A stretch of DNA of 64,000 bases from Amblyomma americanum (lineage: Eukaryota > Arthropoda > Arachnida > Ixodida > Ixodidae): the NCBI RefSeq assembly GCF_052857255.1, contig NC_135500.1, positions 107,255,548 through 107,319,547 on the forward strand. Reading direction: 5' to 3'. The position numbers and the translations under genes were made by a program. This document shows positions 28,201-40,200 of the stretch, in pieces; position 1 is the first letter of the stretch, and every line of letters begins with the position of its first letter. The notes beneath the pieces were generated by a model. The model had not been told where the DNA came from and did no database searches. It saw only the letters and a program-made list of their open reading frames with translations.

Positions 28201-31200
28201 ACGGCGACACGGAAGGGCTTGAAGAATTCTTGCACGCCGACGATGCAGTCACCACAAACGAAGAATTGACTGACGAGGCGATCGTTGCAGCAGTCACCGG
28301 TGCAGAAGACGATGACAGCAGCGATGACGAAGATGAACCGGAAACCTTTCACTCGGACATGTCCAACATTTGGATGCCCTCCAGAACGATGTCAGCAAGA
28401 TTGCCGCGAAGCAGTCGAAACTCACCGATTACGGGTTTGTTTCAGCAAAGAAGTGAGAAGTGCAAGCTATTTTGCCCTATTTAAATGCTTCCAAGTTTTC
28501 ATGTTTTCTTTGTTTGTTTTTTTCGGGCACTAAGGGATTTTTCAAGCTGAGAGGTAGCCGCAGCAACCTTCTCGTATTTTTTACAATGCCCCTTTCGGGC
28601 CCACCAAAACGATGTCTCGGTGGAGCTCGCATGTCACTTGCCGTCCGTGACCCCTCTTTGCAGTTATGCTTTTTTTCGTGCAACCCGTTTATAACAATGG
28701 AATTTTCGTGGCACTTGAACACTGTTATAAGCGGACTCGACTGTACTACCGCGGTACTGAGCGACGGCGAAGCATGATTTGACCTCAATTTAAAAGGCAA
28801 ATCCTGCGCCTTCGGAAATTTAAATGGCTATTACTAAGCAAATACTGGCTATTTCTTTCTAAAAATTCATGTCAGGTGCAAAATGACCTCGTGAATCCGA
28901 ATAAGACAAAATTGAAAAGCCCATTTTTTTCGCGAATTTTCAGTCCGAAAGAGCTGTGTACCCCTTAAACACACACATACACACATGAAAATGAGTGTGA
29001 TCAGCACCCCTCATTTTTTTAATAATTTCAGAATCATTTTTTCATATATATAAGTGGAAGGATCAAGGCCGCTCAAAGTCAAAAACACAAATCTGATTTT
29101 TTTTTTAAATGAAAATCCCAGTTTTTTGACCGCATCTCCCCTATACTGAAGTAATGCAATAGCATTTAGGCTGGCGTCGTGCAAAAACCACCAGGTTTCT
29201 CTCTTAACGAATTTCCGTGACTGCTCAAGAGGGTTCTGATGTCATCAGCAACGCAAAACTTGAAACTCTGAGGACTAGAATGTTCCGGGTACCTTCCATT
29301 GGATTCCCTGTGAATAAACTAATCCATTGGACCCACTAACCCACCTTAATGCCCCCAGCGATCCCACTAATCCACCTGAATTCGTGTTCTGGGGTGGGCC
29401 TACTTTAAAGTGTCCTTAGAAAAAAAATTTTCAAGGGGGGGGGGGGGGGGGGGGGGGGGGGGGTGCAACTTTCAAGTGCTAGTGCACTTTCTCTTTTCCT
29501 GAATGTGGTTAAAGAAGGACCCAAAGTTTTTCTTTCCTTTCCCACAACACTGTGGCCTGTGCACAGACACCCCCACTCACCTGCTGCTGCTGGGGCTGGG
29601 GCGCGGACTCGAAGCTCATGAGCTGCTGCTGGATGGCGCTGATGGCCATCTTCTCGCTCAGGTCGGGCTGCTGCTGTGGCGGCTGCGGGGCCCCCTGGGC
29701 CTGCTGGGGGCTTTCCAGCACCTCCTCCAGCAGCCGCAGCAGCACAGTCTCCTCTGACGCGATCGTCTCCATGCCTGGCTGAAGCTCCTGCTGCAGGCTC
29801 CACACCTGCTCCCCCACCGAGTGGTGAACAGACAGGGAGTTCAGTTCACGTGTCCCCATAAAAAACAAGAACTGGCCACCGCAGCACGACACACAGCAGG
29901 TGAAAAGAAGTTCCAAGAAGGCAGAGATGACAAATACTGACCGATTACAACCCAACTATGCTAAAGAGCGGCCCCTTCGCACTTGTGTGCACTGTCATTT
30001 CGTCAATTTGCCTGGCAACCCACCAGAGTGGTGAACACAGGAGCCACCAGGTTCTCATCCCACTCCTGATGCAGCTCACTTTTGCTGCGTGTTGGAACTG
30101 AATTACACCCAACATCTCCACGATTTTTCAGCACCTCCCCAAGCAGGTAAGAGTCCCCGAACATGACCTACGAGGTGCTAATGCAGCACAGCACTCCCAA
30201 CTGCCAGGGTGCCACATCAGGTGCAACGCTGTCAAAGCTAGTGCTCTTGTTTGCGCTGCCTACATCCGCGATCAAAAAGTAGTGCGCTCCTTGTGGTGAG
30301 CAAAAAATAATGAATGCTTTGCCTGCAGGCTTGTTATACGATACATTTGTCATGAGCTATATTAAATGCGCTCTTACTACTAACAACACCCTGTCGCTTT
30401 GTGCCTTAGACCACCCGGCCACAAAACAAGCGTGGAATAACACCTCCCTTTCATGCGGACTACTTCCATGCCTCTCACAGCGTTCCACCTTGTGTATGAA
30501 ATGGAGTACAGAAACTAGAGCCATACTTGACATCGTGTGATATGTACTCTTCGGTGGCTTGCATATAATGGAGGCACCTTGCCCGTCATCGAAACACCAG
30601 TTGTTGACGGTTTTACGATAGAAAAGTCAGGGTTGTAGTGTGTTTTGTCGCTGGTATGCTGACCTCGTTTTTAAATGCACCACCGTTTTCTTCTGTGCTT
30701 GCTGTATCTGTGAAGCCGTACGCTTACCACGCTTTTCACATTTACCTCTTCCCTTATTCGGGATGAAAGACTACGCATGGATGAGCGACTAAGGTTCCAC
30801 TGCACACATTATATGGCGGCTTTGGTATAGGCGGCGAGTGCGAACGAGGTCTGAAAAATTGAGCAGTCAGTTGTGGTCTGTCCGAAATTTTTGCCGCTCT
30901 TACACATTGGGTCTATGGGCCATGTCGTGGTTGTGCGAAGAAGTCTACTATTAACTATTAACATCTGGCAATCGCACAAGGAGAGGTATTCATCACAGCA
31001 CGCACCATTCATCATTCCCAGGTAGTACAGGCAGCTGGTCCGAATGGTGCACACTGGCAAGTATAACAATCTGGCCCAGAATCGTACTCCCGCCAAACAA
31101 CAGGGCACACTGCTAGAATTCTGCTTCAGGCCACGTGCCTCACCAAGATGATACCGCAACTTTGGCCGTAGCTGATGCTTCGGTAAGCCTAATCAAGAGA

Positions 31201-34200
31201 AGTTAGTGCTTCAAATGTTACACGTCTGAAATCAAGCCACTCACATCATCCAGCACTTGCGAGAGGAGCTGGTCAGCCGATGCGCCCCCGGCCGCTGCAG
31301 CCACGGACAGGGAGGTCGCGGATGAGGAGTTGACAGCGTTGACAATGCTGGCCGGGATACGCGAGTCGTTGAGGAGCTCCGAGAGCACCGCGCTGGGACC
31401 TCCCCCCGTGGAAACCGCAAAGCCACTCCCTGCTGAACTAGTGTGTGACAGGTACGATGCCTGTGGTTGCTGGGGCAGCTGGGCTGGGCGTCGCGTCGAG
31501 TCCGGGCTGTTCATGAGGATCTTGCTGAGGAAGCCCTGCTGCTGTTGCTGCTGCTGAATGAGGCCACCGCCACCGCCGAAAGAACGCTGCTGCTGAAGAG
31601 TCATGGCGCTCGACTCTGCAGCATTCAAGAGAACCAGAGCCGCGCTCAATCTAGTGCTCTACAAGATGACAGAAATAAAAGTGTACAGCACATGCAGCTG
31701 ACCCTTACGTTTCAAAACTAATACAGACAGTCAGGCTAGTTAGTACTGCATTTTGGAAAAAAAGAACAGCAGAAGCACACTGAGGACAATGGAAGAAACA
31801 TATTAAAGTTAACCAGCCATCAATTGCCCTACACGGGCTGTTATATGTGGATACATGCAACCCATACAATTAAAATTTTCGCTTCTGTGCACCATTCTTC
31901 TTGAGTACAAGTTCTGCATTTTCACATTTAATGCTCGGCTGTGCACCGACGTTTGTGGTGCGATTTCTTCCATTCTCCTCTATCTCCATGCACCGTTTCT
32001 TGAAAATGTTTCAAAAAAGATTATGCTGACAGGAGCACAAGTTAGTCCTTGCAGCAGAGACCGCCCTCACCAACCATCAATGCTGGCCATTCTCATTCTG
32101 GTGACATCACAAGGGCGGGTGGCCCAAAAGGAAGGTCTTCTAACCACAGCATGCATATGTAATGACCCCTGCTGGGGTGCTTGCTTTCAGAGCTAGTCTC
32201 AAACTTTAAACAAAGTGTACAGTAAACCAGCATTTCACTCAAATTAAGTGGTGCGCGAATATCGAAATTCGCGAACATGAATCTATTACTGAATATCTGT
32301 TCAGTGTGAAAAAAATATATATATATTAATAAGAAGATAAACGGAGAATGTAATTTTTTTCTTCCAATATAGTGCATGGTCGTTGCAAGTGAAATAAACA
32401 AAAACTAGACTGGCTAATAAGACCTCATTAATTCGCAGTTCAAAGGGCCGGAAGAAATGAATTTGGTTACAGCATACATTTTGATAGAATGGACTTAATT
32501 AGGAGATCAATAAGCTGGTTCACACTTTGCTACAGCAGAGTTTTTGGCAGTGTATCTTGGCAACGCATTCAAACAGCGATGGCAGCTGCCATTTTACTAT
32601 TACTGCACATTGCCATGTATGAATGGGCTCTGAATATAGGTTGACTTTAAACCCCTTTATCCCTAAAAAGCCCAGTAGCTGCATAAAGAAACAGAGACGG
32701 CCCTCACCCTGTGGCCCCAGGCCAAGCAAGGAGGGAGGCCGACTGGGCTGCTGCTGCTGCTTCACCATTGCCTGCTGCTGTTGCTGCTGCTGCTGGGGCT
32801 GAAGCAGTCCACCTGGCGTCGGAGGTGTGTGGATGAGCTTCTTCTCAAGGTTCTTGGGCAGCCGCTCCTGGGGCAGCTGGGACACGATCGAGTTCGCGAT
32901 GGAGGTGGGCACCGACGGCACAGGCCGGGGTGTCTGCGCCAGCATCGACGCCAGCATTGGGTTCTGCCCCGCCAGGTGGGCCTGCGAGAGAGCGAAAGAC
33001 GGGAGAGGCAGTGAGCACAATGTCCTCGCAAATATACTTCCATGCATGCAGCCCTCCTACCATGCAGAAAGCCGTGACAAGGCTCGCTGTTGCTGCGACC
33101 AAAGGAGAGTGGCCCACTTTTGCCCAAAAGAGCCCACAAAGTATCAACGATACTGCAGGGCTGCAATTGATGCCTATGCTGAACCACCCAGCAACACAAT
33201 GACTGCAATAGAATTCAAACCCAGTGCACATTCATGTGTCAACTAGCCCCGATTTCTACCAGCTTGGACCTTCAACCAGAGCACAGCCAATGCCTCATCT
33301 CAGCTAAAGGAATGAAGCCGATCGGCTTCAGAGCCTTTTTAGCTATAACAATTCACACTGACAATTTATAATTAAGCGAGAACCCACCAGGGAAGAAGCA
33401 GTAACCAACCAGAAAGCAAGCCTGAAAGGTGAAATAAGCCATGGCAACTGCACTCAGCGTAGCCACAACCATAGCCTCCTTTATACTCTCTGTGCCTTGC
33501 CTGTCAGCCGAACGCGATAACAATGAAGCGGCGCAGTCACGAATGTTGCGTGGCGCCGCCATTCTCACTGCTTGGGGTGCCACTGACATAGGTGTCGGGC
33601 CCACATTGGGGCCACCGCGGCGACAAGAGCAAAGTGCGCTGGCCAGGCACAGCGCAACGCTATTTGCCACACGCGGAACATTTGCTAATAAATCTGTATT
33701 GCATCCTCCTATTCTACTTGAAAGGCTGGCTTAGCCTCTATGCATAAGAGGCCAATTAGTGCATTTGGTTCCGAGGCTTGTGAAATTTGATATATCATGC
33801 AATGTGCGTACTGCACAGAACACTACACGATTCATCATCAGAGCTCTGCTTTTTCTGCAGAGATAGCTAGAAGAATTTAGGATTCATAATACACCCGAGT
33901 GAAACAAAATTCAGGAGCACAAGTGGAATTTATTTAGTAGTTTCAAAGAGATAGCTAGAATAAATGAGGATTCATAATACCTGTATGTAAAACAAAATTC
34001 AGGAGCATAGATAGGAGTATTATTTACAGGTTTCAAATCAAAAGCAGTGGCCTGATGAACCTGGCAGTCATGCGTTCAGCCAAAGTTTCATGGTGTCCTC
34101 TGTCATTTACAGGACACGTCAGAAGGTGTAATCTGGAGAGAGCTGGCATTGCTGCCTCTGTCAGGGTTTTCAATGGCTTCTGAAGTTGTTTATTCTCTTT

Positions 34201-37200
34201 TAAAGCTGCTTCCACAAACAGCCACAGTGTTTCTAAAATGTACAGCAGCTGATCCGATGGATAAAGCAGTCCACCTCTGTCCTGCAGCAGAGTAAACTGC
34301 TGAAATAGCCGATTAGTGGGTGGCTTTGTAGTAAGCGCGCGGAATTTCTCACAATCTATATGCTGAGTTACTACATGAGCTATGTACCCGCCTACACACA
34401 CCGTAGCAGACAACTGCAATGTAGGGAGAGGTGCAGGGGCACTCCGCATATTTATGCACCTCAATACTTGCACAGATGCCGCTGGCAGCTCATCAGTGAT
34501 CTCAGATGCATGTGGCACTGCAGCCGTAAGTTCTTTGCTGTGCTCCTCATCTTCTTCACGACGCAGCACATAGGCCGCTGCAATACACTGTGCTCCTCAT
34601 CTTCTTCACGACGCAGCACATAGGCCGCTGCAATACGAGTCTTCAAGATTTCCTGAGCGCACATCCAGTTGATCATTGCAGCCCAGTGACCACCTCAAAG
34701 TTCCAAGTAAAAACTCAATAGGGTCACTGCTGTATTTTCTAGTGAGAACAAAGAAAAACTTCTGCTCAACTAATAGTAGCGAACAAACGTATGCAGGCAG
34801 CGGTCGAGTGTATATGTTGTCAGCATGAGGGCTTCATATGCTTCTGCTGTCAGAGCCACGTGCATAAATGAAAAGGTCACCTCCAGCCATTCAAGCCTGT
34901 CATCGTTTGCATCATCAAAATGCCTGACATCAGGGCACGTTTGCTCAATATGTTGCTGAATTGTTGCTTGTGTAATGCAGCAGGAACCAAAAACATGTTT
35001 TTCATGAACACTACCCATTGAACTGGGAGCCAATCTTCTGGAATATGTGGCAATGGTCGAAGCTTTAAAAAATCTGAGGATGCTTAAGCTTCCTCTTTAA
35101 GAGCTGGACAGAGACTGTGTGCCTTGCAGCATTGCCAAGGGGTCCACCCCCATTGGTCCCCTTGCCCACTGGACAATTTAAGGAAAGGAAACAACCCCAG
35201 CCTCCCATATCTCAGTGGACAGCTGAACCCTGCCATAAGGGAAGGAAAATGAAATGAAAATTGGTTTTAAGGAAAGGAAATGATGCCTGTCTCACTTATC
35301 TGGGTGGACACCCAAATCTCCATGGAACCCTGTCCCATATAAAGCAGCCTGGTGCATAAAATGCCGAAAGCGCAACAGAAGAATACCAAAGGAGACTGCC
35401 TGCAACACTACCCAGTACTGTAACAATCTCTCAGCAGGTGCAATCTCTCCCCGGGTAGCCACATAACCTCTCGATGGTGGAAGAGCGGCAACAAGGGCCA
35501 CAGAGTTCCCCGTTGCCAGGCACAGAGGAGTACAAAGGATGCCCTCAACATACTTAACTGAGTGCTACCTAGAAAGAAGTAAAATTCGTCCACCACCAGT
35601 GGCAGATTAATTTGTTACCATTAATGCCCCCAGACCAACTCCTTTTCCTCATCAAAGGGGGACCCAGGTCATTGAAAAAAATTGTTAACGAAGTGACAAT
35701 TATGTAATTTTCAGAAAAACGCATTTTTGTGTGCCGATTCCAAATATGCCATTTAATTTCATGTAAAACAAGTCCTTCTGCACTTCTGCAATATGTCATG
35801 CAAGTCTTTTGGGGACAGCAATTAAATTTTACTTAAAGGCACTTACCTAAGTGCACGGCATTACTTTTTCCTGGCATCAAGGAATACAATACGGGTAAAA
35901 TTATCATCCTGCTTATCATAGGACTTGCCACTCCACAAACAGGGATACAACTTTACTTCCCATTGCTGAAGTGAAGTGAAGTGAAATGATAATTTTACCT
36001 TTACTGCATTTCTTGATGTCAAGACCATGTAATTTCCCTGCACCAAATTTCTAAAAATTTCTTAATTCTCCCTAAAAGACTTCCATAACATATTGCATAA
36101 GTGCACAAGAACTTGTTTTATGTGAAATTAAATGACATATTTAGAATAAGCCCACAAAAATACACGTTCCCAGAAGAATGCATAATTGTGACTTCGTTTG
36201 TTTGTTTGTTTTTTCAAAGAACAGGGTCCCCGTAAAATGATATCAGGGCAAGAACTAGACCACTCACCAGGCCTTAGTCGCACAAATGCAGTGGCAAGTA
36301 CAGCCAACGTTTAAGCTCTCAGAAATGATACACGACTTTCCCATTAAAATTTGAACAAGCTAGCAGACAATGGACATAAATTCTCGAGAGAAAAAAAACA
36401 TGCAAAGGAGTCGAGAAAACAAAGAAAAACTGCTTTCAACAAAGAAAACGCTGCAAATTACGCTAGCATCATTCCCGCCTTCAGCGTTTTGCAAGTACTA
36501 TAGGTAGCTACAACTCAAGACTGAAGCGGCAAAATATCCCTCAAAGCAGGCCAGACATTTAACGGTGTCGACCGATTGTCGTGGTATCATGGTTAATCTC
36601 CTTGCACTTGCTACTGTGACGTTGCAGGGAGCTGATCACCCACGGACGAACTCCAACATCATGACCATCACTTGACACCACTGGCTAGTAGAGAGCCTGT
36701 GTTGTGGAATGTTTGCCACCTCAGCGCAGGGTGCGGGGCATGATGGTTCCTACAGGCTGTCGATGCTTTCGCATACAGTGGAACCCCGATTACGCATCCC
36801 TGTTCATGCGACAACCCGCATTTCATGGTGAATTGGCATGAGTTTGGCAAATCCCCCCCATAGAGGTAATGCATTAAAAGCCTGAGTTATACGACGGAGA
36901 ATTTGCACACCCTGCTCCAAGCAACAGCCAGTGGGAACCGGCAGGAATGAGAGTGGCTGACGGAGCACTTTATTAGTAGGTGAACGTTAACACAGGGTGT
37001 TCCAAATCAAAATAAAGACAGACATGAGTACAGTGATGCAATCCTGCACACAACGACCTATAATGAGGGTTCTAACGACAGCTCAGTCTCCCCAAGTGCG
37101 ACCCGCAGCCGTCTGTGTGAGGCAGCTCTCGCCAGGCGCACCTTTCCGAGCACTTCACTAAAGAAGGCATTAGAAAATTGTACATTCATACCAGCATGAA

Positions 37201-40200
37201 GTTACTGTACAGGCGGTAACAAGACTGGACGTTTCTATGATCAGCAATGGCTAGTTCAAAAGCAATTTCTGCTGCGGCTTCAGTGCGGAGCATGTCAGGC
37301 CTAGCAACGAACGAGAAGCTTCCAATGGGCCGCACATCACACCAGGGAGCGCACCTCCAGTATGGGTGCACTCTAGTCAAGCATTTGCACCACAGGCGAG
37401 CACCACGATTTAGTTTGCTTTTCTTTTTATATATAATGTGAACGCCTAATACAAGCACTGCTGCCTGCTTCCGTGGAATGACAGCGGTTCTAAATTGAGT
37501 GAACAGAAAGACATGTCGTTGGAATGTTCGTTTTCAAGGCACGTGCAACACCTACCTAACGTGTAGTGACGGGAGCACACACGCACCTTGTCTAGCCACC
37601 TCGTCATTTGCAAAAGGTCTTGCTACACGGTTTCATAACTAATTCTCGCTAAACAAAAACAGGGGCGCTTTCAGAATGTGGGGGGAAAATTGCATTAATT
37701 TTGACAGCCAGAGTAGCAGGTGCATTTATTATGCGAGCGCGTCAGTTTAGTGAGATTTCAGATCCCCTGAAATTTATATAATCGTGGTTCCACTGTACTT
37801 CTGGCAGCCCTACACCCAGAACACGAACTCACGCTGGCTCTCTGAGGTCACACACAGCGCCAGAGAACAAGCGGGCACATACAACACAGACAACACAAGG
37901 ACACCAGAACGGAGGAACAGACAACGACAACAGAGAAAGAAGAGGCTGCAGAGGGGCACTCGTGGCGAGAAAGGATGACAGGCGGCAAGGAAGAAGGGGA
38001 CAACAACAACGGCCTCAGGGCTGCCCATTTACCTTAATCTCAGGGCTAAAGGAGAGGGCACTTGCTCCCTAATCAGGACCAACGGGGGAAGAAAAAAAAA
38101 GATGGGGGAAAACAAAAGTCAGTCAACACAAACGCAGGGGAACCACAAATGCCACTGTCAAATGCGCAAACATAGGAGGGGAGCCTGGCGTCACAGCACC
38201 AGTCAGTTTGCAAAAACAAACATACACGCAACCTCCTCACGTGGTGTTGAATGCTGTGTACATCCAAAAACCTCTACACCTTTGAGGGTTTTTTTGCATT
38301 AGCCATCAAGAGAAACATGTGCTGACGACAGCAACAAGGTTCAGGGGCACTTGCCTGGGCCATTTTCCAAGATGGCGCTCAAAGGCAAGTTTCTGGAACA
38401 CAGCATTCAATACCGTGTAAGTACGGTAACAGGGGCAGTGGTTAGGCTGGTTTGTACTCTGCTGTGTGCCTTCTTCACACAGCCCCGCAGAATTAAGAGA
38501 AAGTTCTCCTACACTTCTAAGCAGCACGTGATCCCATTTGCGGGTTACAAGATGGATTAAAAGGGACACTGAGGACAAGTCCATCCCATTTTGTTCTTCC
38601 TAAAATCGAGACTGTTTGCAAACGGTTGGCAGCAAAAAGCAGCCACTCACTGCTGAGAAATTTGGAGTCAATGTTCGTGTTCTTTTCTCCCACCACACTG
38701 ATTCAAACTCATGACATTGTGAAAGTCAAGGCTTGGTGTTTCTTCATCTTTCATGTTCAGTTAGCCTTTTCATCTTTCTTCAAGCAAAATTTGCATTCTG
38801 GCACGTAAAACCTTCGTTTTCTATAAAACGAAAAATCTCCCCCCATGTCACCACAGTTGACTTGTGGTAACAGCCTGTTGTGCCGATGCCTGTCTTTAGT
38901 TGTCGCTCGTTTCTAGTTTACAAAAAGATGTTCTCTCGTAAAGGCAGCCTCTCTCTCATTAGAACATGACAATCCAAAGGCCAACATTAATGTGTCCTCA
39001 GAGTTCCTTTAATGGGCAAAGTAGCTCAGGAATGTAGCAGTTTTTTACTCACAGTAAATAACGCAACATGTCCTTATAACATAACAGCGACCATTTGTGA
39101 CAATGATGGCTTCAGCTACTACCACCCCACAATCATACACTGGTTATCTACCGGGCGCAGCTGCTATGGCTATCATTTTATATCAAGCGCTAAATTACAC
39201 AGCACAAAAGGTGCAGACAGAACAAAGGCTGTTTGATACATATGAGCCGGATTTACACCTCACCATTTTGAACTGCAAGAGCTGGCAAGTGTGCCAGTAC
39301 CTCAACTGCAACACAGCCTTGTGCCCAGCACAGTTACAACAAGCCTCTGAACCAATAAATGGCTGCTCAATAGTTGCAGCAACGGCTATCGCTGCACCTG
39401 GCTCATCCCATCCTACATGCAAATCTCAAGGTTCAAAGGACTGCTTGCTAGAAAACAACGAAAAGATCACTATGTCTCCTTCGCACTTTACAGGGGTGGT
39501 GACTGTGTGCATGTGCCGACAAATTCATTCCTCATTTGCTTAGATGAGCAGGACCCCTCATCCCAGCCGCTCTCCCCCTGCACCAGTTAGCTGAGTATCT
39601 GCAGTGCTGCTGCTGCGCAACGCTGAATGGCAAGAAGCGAGCAGAGCATCCAGTTTCTATGGTAACAAAACAGTCTGTGCATGTTTTTGCTCCTGCCAAA
39701 TCTCCCCCTGCCAGTGCAGCAAAAGCAGGCCTGGTACGGAGGCATCGGTGCATTTCCGATGCTGTGTCCTCACCTGCAGCGTACGCCTCACAATGTGGTA
39801 TGGTTGAGCGTTAAAGTTGATAAGTTGCCTAGTGATCTGCATTATAGTCCAGAGGAAGGATCTTCGCCATCCCACTAACAGTGCAACCGTGCAGTCAAGG
39901 ATCCGCACCTGTTCACACCAGACAGAAAACTGAAGGGCCATGCCCTCTGCTTCCCTCTATAATACAGCTCACCAGGAGACGTGCACTGAACTGTCTGTCA
40001 TACTTCTTTACAGTTATGCTTCTCAAGTGGCGGCAATTGGACAAACGGCAGCCTACCAAATGTATTTACAGGACACGACGAAGGGTCCAGATTATTTAAC
40101 ACCCTGAAAAAATCCATAACTTCTAGAAATTTACCGCCCACAAACAATATTGTCTCAAAAGATCTTCTCCACTCGGAAAAATATATGAAGTCGAAGTAAC

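Larger units (their letters stand above)
24582..28743 (+). mobile_element. Tigger-like element F, interrupted by element G
   Basis: The left end CAGTCAAACCCACTTGTAAC and the right end (complement CAGTCGAGTCCGCTTATAAC) are inverted repeats with TAACAAT motifs repeated inside. TA follows on the right (28744-28745); the left flank is GA, so the duplication is imperfect. It sits antisense in intron 9-10. Without element G it is about 2.46 kb. Confidence 0.85.
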
